This document shows positions 8,192 to 14,046 of a DNA stretch of 14,046 nucleotides, piece by piece (position 1 is the stretch's first letter; each line of letters opens with the position of its first letter). The DNA is from Prevotella sp. CAG:891 (GTDB taxonomy: Bacteria > Bacteroidota > Bacteroidia > Bacteroidales > Bacteroidaceae). Both the position numbers and the translations under genes were made by a program. The DNA lies in contig FR901693.1 in the NCBI GenBank assembly GCA_000437675.1, forward strand, positions 1 through 14,046, read 5' to 3'. Under the pieces are notes generated by a model, which searched no databases, was not told the origin of the DNA, and saw only the letters and a list, made by a program, of their open reading frames with translations.

Positions 8192-8207
8192 TTTATCGTA
8201 ACTTTGC
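8192..8207 (+). promoter_or_regulatory. Putative promoter of the Wza-like gene
   Basis: TTTATCGTAACTTTGC contains the -7 box TAACTTTG (8199-8206) and is identical to 870-885 in the tamB promoter. No good TTTG is found at the -33 position. A start near 8213 would give a leader of about 65 nt. Confidence 0.55.
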
Positions 8208-8278
8208 ACACACGAATCTTATATAAACAATTATTCGTTAGCATAAATATTGCCGTTACTTATAAAACGAACATCAAA

Positions 8279-9052
8279 ATGAAAAAGAATTTATTCATCA
8301 TTTTAATTGCAGCATTGGCACTGACCTCATGCAAGACCAGAGAGAAAATCATCTATTTACAGGATCTTGCTCCCCAAGAAACAACTACCACCCCTGCTCA
8401 TGCTACACTGAAACTCACACCTGGCGATAAAATAGGTGTTACTATCACAAGTGCGGCAACCCCTGAATTGGCACTTCGCTACAATCTTTCTACGGGAACT
8501 AACACCTCAAGCACGCAGAATGCAGACAACATGCGCTACACGATTGATGAAAATGGCAATGTTGACTTGCTTGGAATTGGTCGTATCAAAGTGGGAGGTT
8601 TAACGCGCTCTGAAGCTGCTGCAAAAATTCAGTCTGTATTCAGAAACGGTGTGCTCAACGATGCAGTTGTTACTGTTGCTGCCTACAACCAGTTCGTAAC
8701 TGTATTGGGCGATGTAGCACGCCCTGGTCGTTTGGAAATCGCTCGCGACAATATTACGATATTCGAAGCCATCGGTATGGCTGGTGACTTGAACATTACG
8801 GGTCGCCGCGATGCCATCAAAGTAATCAGACAAGAAGGCAACGAATGCAAAACATATTTTATCGATCTCCGTTCAAAAAATGTATTCAACTCTCCGGTAT
8901 ACAATCTTCAACAGAACGATATCGTATATGTTGAACCGAACAGAGTGAAAATGGGTTCTTCGACCAACAACGATAACTCTATCCGAAATATCTCAACTTG
9001 GCTCTCCATCACTTCTGTACTTACCAGTATTTCAATCTTGATCTGGAGATAA
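8279..9052 (+). CDS. Wza/BexD-like polysaccharide export lipoprotein
   Basis: 257-residue outer-membrane lipoprotein of the polysaccharide biosynthesis/export family, which forms the outer-membrane channel for capsule or exopolysaccharide. The signal peptide MKKNLFIILIAALALTSC ends in a lipobox with the lipidated Cys18. A polysaccharide-export domain follows (about 43-135: LTPGDKIGVTI, YTIDENGNVDLLGIGRIKV), then an SLBB domain (about 138-218: VTVLGDVARPGRLEI, LQQNDIVYVEPN). A hydrophobic helix ends the protein (STWLSITSVLTSISILIW, about 239-256), in the place where Wza has its membrane-crossing helix. The ATG at 8279 is chosen over a TTG at 8204 because the TTG lies inside the promoter and would put 25 residues before the signal peptide. 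Wzc-type kinase or other capsule genes are absent from the window, so its substrate is unknown. Confidence 0.9.
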   Translation: MKKNLFIILIAALALTSCKTREKIIYLQDLAPQETTTTPAHATLKLTPGDKIGVTITSAATPELALRYNLSTGTNTSSTQNADNMRYTIDENGNVDLLGIGRIKVGGLTRSEAAAKIQSVFRNGVLNDAVVTVAAYNQFVTVLGDVARPGRLEIARDNITIFEAIGMAGDLNITGRRDAIKVIRQEGNECKTYFIDLRSKNVFNSPVYNLQQNDIVYVEPNRVKMGSSTNNDNSIRNISTWLSITSVLTSISILIWR

Positions 9053-9073
9053 CGGTTGAACATTACACAAGAC

Positions 9074-9111
9074 AAAAGGCTATAAGTAAAAAATACTTAT
9101 AGCCTTTTTTT
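9074..9111. terminator. Bidirectional terminator between the Wza-like and helicase genes
   Basis: A perfect 15-bp stem, AAAAGGCTATAAGTA (9074-9088) with TACTTATAGCCTTTT (9094-9108), closes an A5 loop. T-runs lie on the plus strand to 9111 and, through the A-run at 9074-9077, on the minus strand. It lies 22 nt after the Wza-like stop and 40 nt after the end of the convergent helicase gene, and can serve both. Confidence 0.92.
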
Positions 9112-9150
9112 ATTCATCATTCAGTGAAGAATGTTGGGATTTCTGCCATA

Positions 9151-12100
9151 TTACAGCGTTACTTTAAGTACTTCACCTTTATATACAAACCACAAGTAAC
9201 CCTCTACTTCAGAATGGCTCATCTTTTCAAGCGTTCTTATATATCGGCGAACTTGTTGTACATACTCTTCGCGATAGGAAGCAAACTTATAATCGACAAC
9301 TATAAACTTGTTGTCTTTCTTCATTACGCGATCGGGTTTATGAACAATGACCTCTCCCCCACTACGTTCCAATAAAGAGCACTCTGTATATATTGAGCAA
9401 GATCCGTCAAACCACGGAGCTACAGAAGGATCGGCTAATCGACGTTGGAGCAGTTTTTCTATGCTTTGGGCTTCATTCATACATGGAAACATTCCTTCAT
9501 TCATAGCCTTTTGAACCACTTGATGCAAGTCTGTGGCAAGTTTTACTTGTGACAATATATAATGGTAAAGATTACCTCTTTCAACATAGGACAAACTCTT
9601 TGTATGTTCTTTACTCTCTTCTTCTTGTGCTGCATCAGTTAGCTCACGCAAAAAGTCCTTGGCACGATTTGATTCCATAAAACCTACCTTGATGGGATGC
9701 GTGCGCATCTGTGTATCTATTTTACATACGTCATCCATCACCAACGGGTTATCGTCCTTTTTGTTTGCCTTGGGTATAAACTTCTGCAATGAACCATACT
9801 CTAATACTTGCATTGCCTCTTTTTTGCCTGAATTATTCACGCTGGATTCAACGTTTTCATCTGACAAACATTTCATCAATACATTCACCGTATTATTGTT
9901 CCTCGGACGACACTTGCTCCATATCAGCATGTTGTTCTCAGCACGCGTTAAAGCTACATAAAGTGCATTGAAACAGTCAATGCGCTGCATCAAATGCTCA
10001 TTCTGGTAAGCCGATTTGAAATAGGAAGCCAAGACTTTTTTTGATTGATACGTATTGATGGGCACTAAAGGCAACTCATTGAATGGCTTGTCTAATGTAT
10101 TAGTTGAGCACCAAAGCACATCATCCGGAAAATCCTTATCCAAAGGCCAATTACAAAATGGCACAAAAATCGTATGGCGCTGTAAACCCTTCGACTTATG
10201 TATGGTCATAATGTAAATAGAGTCCTTTACATTAACTGCTATTGATTTTTTAATCAAAACATCGTCCCAATATTGTAAGAAACTCTTTATATCAGACGAT
10301 TTATTGTCTAAAAAGTCAAGGATGTAATCACAGAAGGAGAACAAATAAGCTGACTGACCAGCGTTATGTTCTTCGCATTCAGTAAGTTTAAACGTAGAAA
10401 TCAGCAACAAACAGAGTTCAAACAACGACTTCTTCTGCCATTCATCGCGATAAGTATCGAAAAACGTAATATCGACCAAGGGCATTGTAACTGCATAGTT
10501 ATCTGAAAAATAACGAACATAGCGTTTACACATTTCGAGGGCTACGGTATCTTCGCGATTAACCAGACACTTCAGCGCATTGATTAACAGCATTACAGCT
10601 GATGACGAAGACAACTTAAATGCTTCATCGGAAGTAAATGGAATATCGGGATGATTTACTGAAAAATAGTCTATGATTGTTGATATATCGGCGTTACTAC
10701 GAACCAATATAGACATCTTATCATAAGGAACTGCATATTCTGTATGTAGTTTTACTATTTGTACATACAAATCATCGAGCAATTCTTCATCGCTTGCTTC
10801 CTTATTCATTAAATTTACCCGAACGTAGCCTTCGCCCGATTTATCGAGCGATTCTTGTTTCACATCTTCATAGATGTGTGAAACCAAGTCAGAAGAATCC
10901 AGTTTATCCGTTCCATTAAGCGCATTCAGTTTGCAGATTGCTCTTTCAAAAAAGTTATTATTAAACTCAACTATTACCTGTTTACTTCTGTAATTTCTTT
11001 TCAGCGACTGACTTTTTGAATTTATATTGTTTAAAATTCTCCAATCGCCCCCACGCCATCTATATATGCTTTGCTTTACATCACCCACAAGCATACATTC
11101 GTTTCCCTGTGACAAACATTCCTCAAACATGCGCTGAAAATTATCCCATTGCAGATGAGAAGTATCTTGAAATTCGTCAATCAGAATATGCTGAAACCTC
11201 GTACCAGAACGTTCAAACACAAATGAGGAATCATCTTTTTCAACCAACTTGCTGAATAATTCCAAGGTTTTAGGCAGCAACAACGTATTATTCTCATGAT
11301 TGATTCGCGTTACTTCATTAGCAATAGCACTGAGTAGACGCAAAGGAACAATATTTTTTTGCACCAACAGATAGGTATTCAAGAACACGGAAGCACCATC
11401 ACATGAAAGTCCTTCATCTATTGCTGCTAAAAGCAATTTAACTTTCTGCGCCAAATTCACAAAGAACTCATCTTTTTTCAAATCATTCTTAAGTAACTCA
11501 TTGGAATCTTTCAAACAATTGGTAATGGTTCTCGCTGTTGGAACTGCTGCAAAATTTCCAGAAATAAGTTCATTGACATACTTGCACATACCAGAATAGG
11601 CTTTCAACGAAGCAGCTTCGTTTGTTTTAAGTATATCGTTTAACTTATGCGCCGGTGTAAGTACTTTTTCTCGATAATTCTCATATTTCTTATTGAGTTC
11701 ACTATACCATTCCTTAAAGCCTTTTTGGTCTGATAAAAAATCATTGATACATTTTTCATTACGCATGTAATCATCGCCAAATATATTTTTCTTGGCAAAT
11801 GATTTTAATTCACGTGAAATATTCCACCCTTCAGACTGGTCTATATGGTCCTGCATATACTTTAAAATCAAAGGTGTCAACTGATTTTTTCCACCAACTG
11901 AAAGCAACATTTCATCAACGGCCCTTGATATTACCTCGTTGGTGTCCAAATCTACACGAAACGTACGCGACAACTTTAATTCATAAGCTAAATTTGAAAG
12001 CAATGACTGAAAAAAGGAGTCGATTGTTTCAACTCTGAAGCTATCATAATCGTGAATGATAGCTTTCAATGTTTTTTTAGCACGTTCCTTAACCTCAGCA

Positions 12101-12348
12101 GGACTGATATTCAACATGCTACTGATATCAGCCATAAAATTCTTGTCTTTGCCACCATCTGCCAAATTGTAAAGCTGAATAAGAATACGATCCTTCATTT
12201 CAGCCGTTGCCATATTGGTAAAAGTAACTGCAAGAATTTTCGAATAATTATTGGGCGATGGTGTCTGCAAAGCCAACGCTATATACTCTAAAGCCAACCT
12301 ATAGGTTTTACCTGAACCGGCTGACGCCTTATATACTTTTAAACTCAT
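9151..12348 (-). CDS. AddA/RecB-like helicase-nuclease (UvrD superfamily 1)
   Basis: 1065-residue protein combining an SF1 helicase with a RecB-family nuclease, expected to process DNA double-strand ends for recombination repair. Helicase motifs appear in order: Walker A ASAGSGKT (8-15), VTFTNMATAEM (motif Ia, about 41-51), Walker B ILIDEFQDTS (388-397), GDVKQSIYRWRGGD (motif III, about 422-435), RNYRSK (motif IV), IMTIHKSKGLQ (motif V, about 713-723) and ALYVALTRAE (motif VI, about 795-804). The C-terminal nuclease keeps GNLYH (925-929), Glu989, PD (Asp1006), the VVDYK core (Asp1019, Lys1021) and QQVRRY (1031-1036), so both activities look intact. The ATG at 12348 is chosen over a TTG at 12378 because MSLKVYKASAGSGKT is a typical start for this family. 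It follows the glycosyltransferase gene by 43 nt. An AddB-type partner is not in the window. Confidence 0.93.
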   Translation of the reverse strand: MSLKVYKASAGSGKTYRLALEYIALALQTPSPNNYSKILAVTFTNMATAEMKDRILIQLYNLADGGKDKNFMADISSMLNISPAEVKERAKKTLKAIIHDYDSFRVETIDSFFQSLLSNLAYELKLSRTFRVDLDTNEVISRAVDEMLLSVGGKNQLTPLILKYMQDHIDQSEGWNISRELKSFAKKNIFGDDYMRNEKCINDFLSDQKGFKEWYSELNKKYENYREKVLTPAHKLNDILKTNEAASLKAYSGMCKYVNELISGNFAAVPTARTITNCLKDSNELLKNDLKKDEFFVNLAQKVKLLLAAIDEGLSCDGASVFLNTYLLVQKNIVPLRLLSAIANEVTRINHENNTLLLPKTLELFSKLVEKDDSSFVFERSGTRFQHILIDEFQDTSHLQWDNFQRMFEECLSQGNECMLVGDVKQSIYRWRGGDWRILNNINSKSQSLKRNYRSKQVIVEFNNNFFERAICKLNALNGTDKLDSSDLVSHIYEDVKQESLDKSGEGYVRVNLMNKEASDEELLDDLYVQIVKLHTEYAVPYDKMSILVRSNADISTIIDYFSVNHPDIPFTSDEAFKLSSSSAVMLLINALKCLVNREDTVALEMCKRYVRYFSDNYAVTMPLVDITFFDTYRDEWQKKSLFELCLLLISTFKLTECEEHNAGQSAYLFSFCDYILDFLDNKSSDIKSFLQYWDDVLIKKSIAVNVKDSIYIMTIHKSKGLQRHTIFVPFCNWPLDKDFPDDVLWCSTNTLDKPFNELPLVPINTYQSKKVLASYFKSAYQNEHLMQRIDCFNALYVALTRAENNMLIWSKCRPRNNNTVNVLMKCLSDENVESSVNNSGKKEAMQVLEYGSLQKFIPKANKKDDNPLVMDDVCKIDTQMRTHPIKVGFMESNRAKDFLRELTDAAQEEESKEHTKSLSYVERGNLYHYILSQVKLATDLHQVVQKAMNEGMFPCMNEAQSIEKLLQRRLADPSVAPWFDGSCSIYTECSLLERSGGEVIVHKPDRVMKKDNKFIVVDYKFASYREEYVQQVRRYIRTLEKMSHSEVEGYLWFVYKGEVLKVTL

Positions 12349-12391
12349 AAGAACCCTATAAATTATGAAGACGTTCAAACATAATAAACTC

Positions 12392-13285
12392 CTATTTGTT
12401 TTTACTCTTCATTAAACAACTAAAGTTTCCTAACTTGTAACAATTGAATAAGAAAACAGAAGGTTTGCTACTCAACAGTTGCTTTATAATCAATGACTGA
12501 ACACATTTAAACAATGTCCGTACCATTGGTTCTATATGCCACTTTACAAGCAATTCATAGCTGTGTACTATTCGCGAGTTAAGACGGAGTTCATCGTAAA
12601 ACTCAATTAAGGTCGTATTTGCTTCATTCACCTTGTTTAGAAAAACTGCATTGGTTTCAATATCAAGGTTCATCAGAGGATTATCTATGTGTAAAACTGA
12701 GACTCCTTGATTCTGCAAATTTATACCAAACAAAATATCCTCATATCCATACCGATGAAATCTTTCATTAAACGGAACGCGCAACATCACATCTCGTCGA
12801 ACCATAAAGTTGAAAGTTCGGAAACAAGCATAAGGCTCTTTATTGCGTTCAGCTGCGGTAAACATTGGCTCTGCAGATTTCTCGTAATAATAACGCAAAC
12901 TCAGATTGGGTGCCGGACAATGTGGTGGATGAATGATAGATCCCTCTATCACCATTGCTTTATCGCGTACCTCCCAATAGTTTTTCAAAAAATCTTTACT
13001 AACAATGCCTCCATCACTATCTAAGTAGAGCAACCATTCACCACGAGCCTGCTGTGCTAAATAATTACGTATGGCAGAACGACCTACGTTTTGCTGCAAA
13101 CGAATACATTGACAATGTGGTAACTCGTTCAGAGTTCGCAACGCTGTCGAAACATCAACACGAGTTGAGCAATCATCGCCCACTATAATTTCGACGTCTT
13201 CATCTATTGTATCAAATAATGTACATAAATCGTTCACTAATTGAGTACAATCATAATTATAAGTAGGAATTAAAACTGAAAGCAT
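12392..13285 (-). CDS. Family 2 (GT-A) glycosyltransferase
   Basis: 297-residue glycosyltransferase that should transfer a sugar from a nucleotide-sugar donor; acceptor and product cannot be told. The GT-A fold is clear: MLSVLIPTYN at the N-terminus, EIIVGDDCST with the nucleotide-binding Asp pair (37-38), QNVGRSAIRN (65-74), the DxD metal-binding motif LYLDSDGG (86-93, Asp89 and Asp91), the strand NFMVRRDVML (159-168) and FHRYGYEDILFG (176-187), whose Glu182-Asp183 pair is the usual catalytic base region. The C-terminal part (about 245-297) is basic and hydrophobic and may lie on the membrane. The gene is followed after 43 nt by the helicase-nuclease gene in the same direction, so the two are probably cotranscribed. 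Divergent from the winged-helix gene. Confidence 0.9.
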   Translation of the reverse strand: MLSVLIPTYNYDCTQLVNDLCTLFDTIDEDVEIIVGDDCSTRVDVSTALRTLNELPHCQCIRLQQNVGRSAIRNYLAQQARGEWLLYLDSDGGIVSKDFLKNYWEVRDKAMVIEGSIIHPPHCPAPNLSLRYYYEKSAEPMFTAAERNKEPYACFRTFNFMVRRDVMLRVPFNERFHRYGYEDILFGINLQNQGVSVLHIDNPLMNLDIETNAVFLNKVNEANTTLIEFYDELRLNSRIVHSYELLVKWHIEPMVRTLFKCVQSLIIKQLLSSKPSVFLFNCYKLGNFSCLMKSKNK

Positions 13286-13440
13286 ACAATTTATAGGTTG
13301 ATGGATACAATGATACTACGAATCAAAAACTTTTATTCTACACGCCTAAATGTTCATGGTGTAAAAACCACAGATTGTAAGCACTGAACACCAAGCGAGA
13401 AAAGCCTTGATACACCCAAAGCAAAATACTTTGCTATAAG

Positions 13441-13448
13441 CAAAAATA
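13441..13448 (-). promoter_or_regulatory. Possible -7 element for the glycosyltransferase-helicase pair
   Basis: Read on the minus strand this is TATTTTTG, the only TAnnTTTG match I found upstream of the glycosyltransferase start. No -33 box is visible and the leader would be about 150 nt, so support is weak. Confidence 0.25.
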
Positions 13449-13565
13449 GTAATTTTTACTTGAATTATTGAAGAACTCCGCCATAAAAAAGACTTACATG
13501 CCGGATTTTAAATGGAATACATTGAAATACAGCAAGAAACGAGCCTTACTTATCAAAAAAATATG

Positions 13566-13573
13566 TATCTTTG
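13566..13573 (+). promoter_or_regulatory. -7 element of the winged-helix gene promoter
   Basis: TATCTTTG followed by CA matches the Bacteroidetes -7 consensus. No clear -33 TTTG is present. The start would lie near 13580, giving a leader of about 50 nt that contains three near-copies of CTAACTAAT (13596-13604, 13609-13617, and CTAACTA at 13623-13629, running into the ATG). Confidence 0.55.
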
Positions 13574-13628
13574 CAAATGTTTAGAGATTATACATCTAAC
13601 TAATTTGACTAACTAATACAAACTAACT

Positions 13629-13832
13629 ATGTTCGAAGAAAAAGCCGGCGAATTAGCCGGAAAAATTTGGGATGCTTTGAACCAAAAAGGTGAACTCTCA
13701 AGTAAAGAACTTAAAAAAGCAATCAAAGTACGTGCCGATAAGGACTTGTATTTAGCTATCGGCTGGTTGCTTCGTGAAGACAAACTGCAAGTAACTGAAA
13801 TCGAAAAAGAAATTTTAATTTCACTCAAGTAA
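13629..13832 (+). CDS. Small winged helix-turn-helix protein (DUF2582-like)
   Basis: 67-residue protein resembling the small winged-helix family known as DUF2582, common as a single-domain protein in Bacteroidetes. Visible elements are a first helix (EKAGELAGKIWDALNQKG, 4-21), a helix pair (LSSKELKKAIKV, then KDLYLAIGWLLRED, about 38-51) and a short wing (KLQVTEIEKEILISL). Members are presumed to bind DNA or nucleic acid through the helix-turn-helix, but a target is not known. The ATG lies at the expected distance from a -7 box, and a terminator follows about 50 nt after the stop. The overlapping minus-strand frame (13613-13840) is a shadow. The gene stands alone, divergent from the glycosyltransferase gene, whose promoter it might influence (inference only). 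Confidence 0.85.
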   Translation: MFEEKAGELAGKIWDALNQKGELSSKELKKAIKVRADKDLYLAIGWLLREDKLQVTEIEKEILISLK

Positions 13833-13861
13833 AAAGTCACCGCCTTTCATTAGGCTATGAC
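13831..13861 (-). terminator. Possible terminator for the right-edge minus-strand gene
   Basis: Read on the minus strand, GTCATAGCCT (13861-13852) and AGGCGGTGAC (13845-13836) form two 4-bp stems joined by a two-base mismatch zone, followed by TTTTT (13835-13831). It lies about 85 nt past the stop of the partial gene at 13947. No T-run follows it on the plus strand. Confidence 0.4.
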
Positions 13862-13883
13862 TCTATGGATCTAAAAAAAAGGT

Positions 13884-13931
13884 GAGGACATTCGTTATAC
13901 CCCCATGGTAAATCGAAGGTTCTCTTTTTTT
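13884..13931 (+). terminator. Terminator of the winged-helix gene
   Basis: GAGGACATTCG (13884-13894) pairs with CGAAGGTTCTC (13914-13924) with one wobble and one mismatch. The 19-nt loop can add TTA/TAA pairs, and seven T follow (13925-13931). It lies 52 nt downstream of the winged-helix stop. Confidence 0.6.
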
Positions 13932-13946
13932 ATGTCATTCAATAGC

Positions 13947-14046
13947 TTAGTTGCAAAAGCATGTGGTAAAACTCAACAACGCATCCCGGGTTTCAGACAG
14001 GTCTACCTGACTTACTTTCTGTTGTAACACCATGTCAAAGAACGCT
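13947..14046 (-). CDS. C-terminal end of an unrecognised gene, homologous to the left-edge fragment
   Basis: An open frame on the minus strand enters from beyond the right edge and ends at a TAA (13947-13949). The 32 visible residues begin AFFDMVLQQK, continue VSQVDLSETRDA and end LLSFTTCFCN. The last 14 match the left-edge fragment at 10 positions, and the DNA matches at 40 of 46 bases. Several of the base differences change residues (W/L, N/S, R/C, D/N). An internal Met (14033-14031) exists, but the homologous frame is open on both sides of it, so the gene very likely extends beyond the window. The family is not recognised; a multicopy mobile-element gene is a guess. Confidence 0.55.
   Translation of the reverse strand, partial: AFFDMVLQQKVSQVDLSETRDALLSFTTCFCN

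Noticed and set aside
8204..8278. TTG start extending the Wza-like protein by 25 residues
   Set aside because: The TTG is part of the TAACTTTG promoter box, and the extension would precede a complete lipoprotein signal peptide.
12349..12378. TTG start extending the helicase by 10 residues
   Set aside because: The ATG at 12348 gives the usual family start shortly before the Walker A motif.
13420..13435. Inverted repeat AGCAAA/TTTGCT upstream of the glycosyltransferase gene
   Set aside because: Only a 6-bp stem in AT-rich DNA, with no T-run and no link to a clear promoter.
13596..13629. Near-tandem CTAACTAAT repeats before the winged-helix gene as an operator
   Set aside because: The repeats are low-complexity and AT-rich with unequal spacing (13 and 14 nt), and no dyad symmetry supports a binding site.
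1..14046. Composite transposon carrying the whole window
   Set aside because: The cargo is core chromosomal (tamB, asnB, helicase-nuclease), no transposase is identified, and no terminal inverted repeats or target duplications are visible.

Overview
The window looks like a piece of a Bacteroidales chromosome, most likely Prevotella or a close relative. The gene families point there: a Bacteroidetes-type TamB, a Wza-like export lipoprotein, a stand-alone AddA/RecB-like helicase-nuclease and a DUF2582-type winged-helix protein. So do the promoters, which carry the Bacteroidetes -7 element TAnnTTTG in place of a sigma70-type -10 box, and the AT-rich base composition. I see no rRNA, tRNA, CRISPR array or complete mobile element.

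Layout from left to right. Positions 2-46 are the last codons of a gene reading into the window. A 73-nt hairpin-forming inverted repeat (70-142) separates it from an NlpE-like lipoprotein gene on the minus strand (164-613). A divergent promoter region (614-1031) serves that gene and tamB (plus strand, ending 5489), with a nested hairpin in the tamB leader. About 790 bp without a credible gene follows. Next come three single-gene units with their own signals: asnB (6334-7998, strong terminator) and a Wza/BexD-like export lipoprotein gene (8279-9052). The latter ends at a bidirectional terminator shared with the convergent minus-strand pair, a GT2 glycosyltransferase gene (13285-12392) followed 43 nt later by an AddA/RecB-like helicase-nuclease gene (12348-9151). 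A small winged-helix gene (13629-13832) reads right and ends at a terminator. It faces the tail of another gene (13947 to the window end, minus strand).

Functionally this is mostly core chromosome: envelope biogenesis (NlpE-like, TamB, Wza-like, possibly the glycosyltransferase), amino-acid synthesis (AsnB) and DNA-end processing (helicase-nuclease). The genes do not form one pathway, and I do not see a clear novel multi-gene system.

The most notable points are these. (1) Both window ends carry the 3' end of the same gene family, in inverted orientation, 40/46 nt identical. (2) The tamB reading frame runs upstream through a membrane anchor but has no ATG, GTG or TTG where the protein should begin; an ACG sits exactly there. 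(3) The tamB and wza-like promoters share an identical 16-mer. (4) The tamB leader holds nested inverted repeats and an 8-codon open reading frame. (5) The helicase-nuclease gene sits behind a glycosyltransferase gene without an AddB partner in view.
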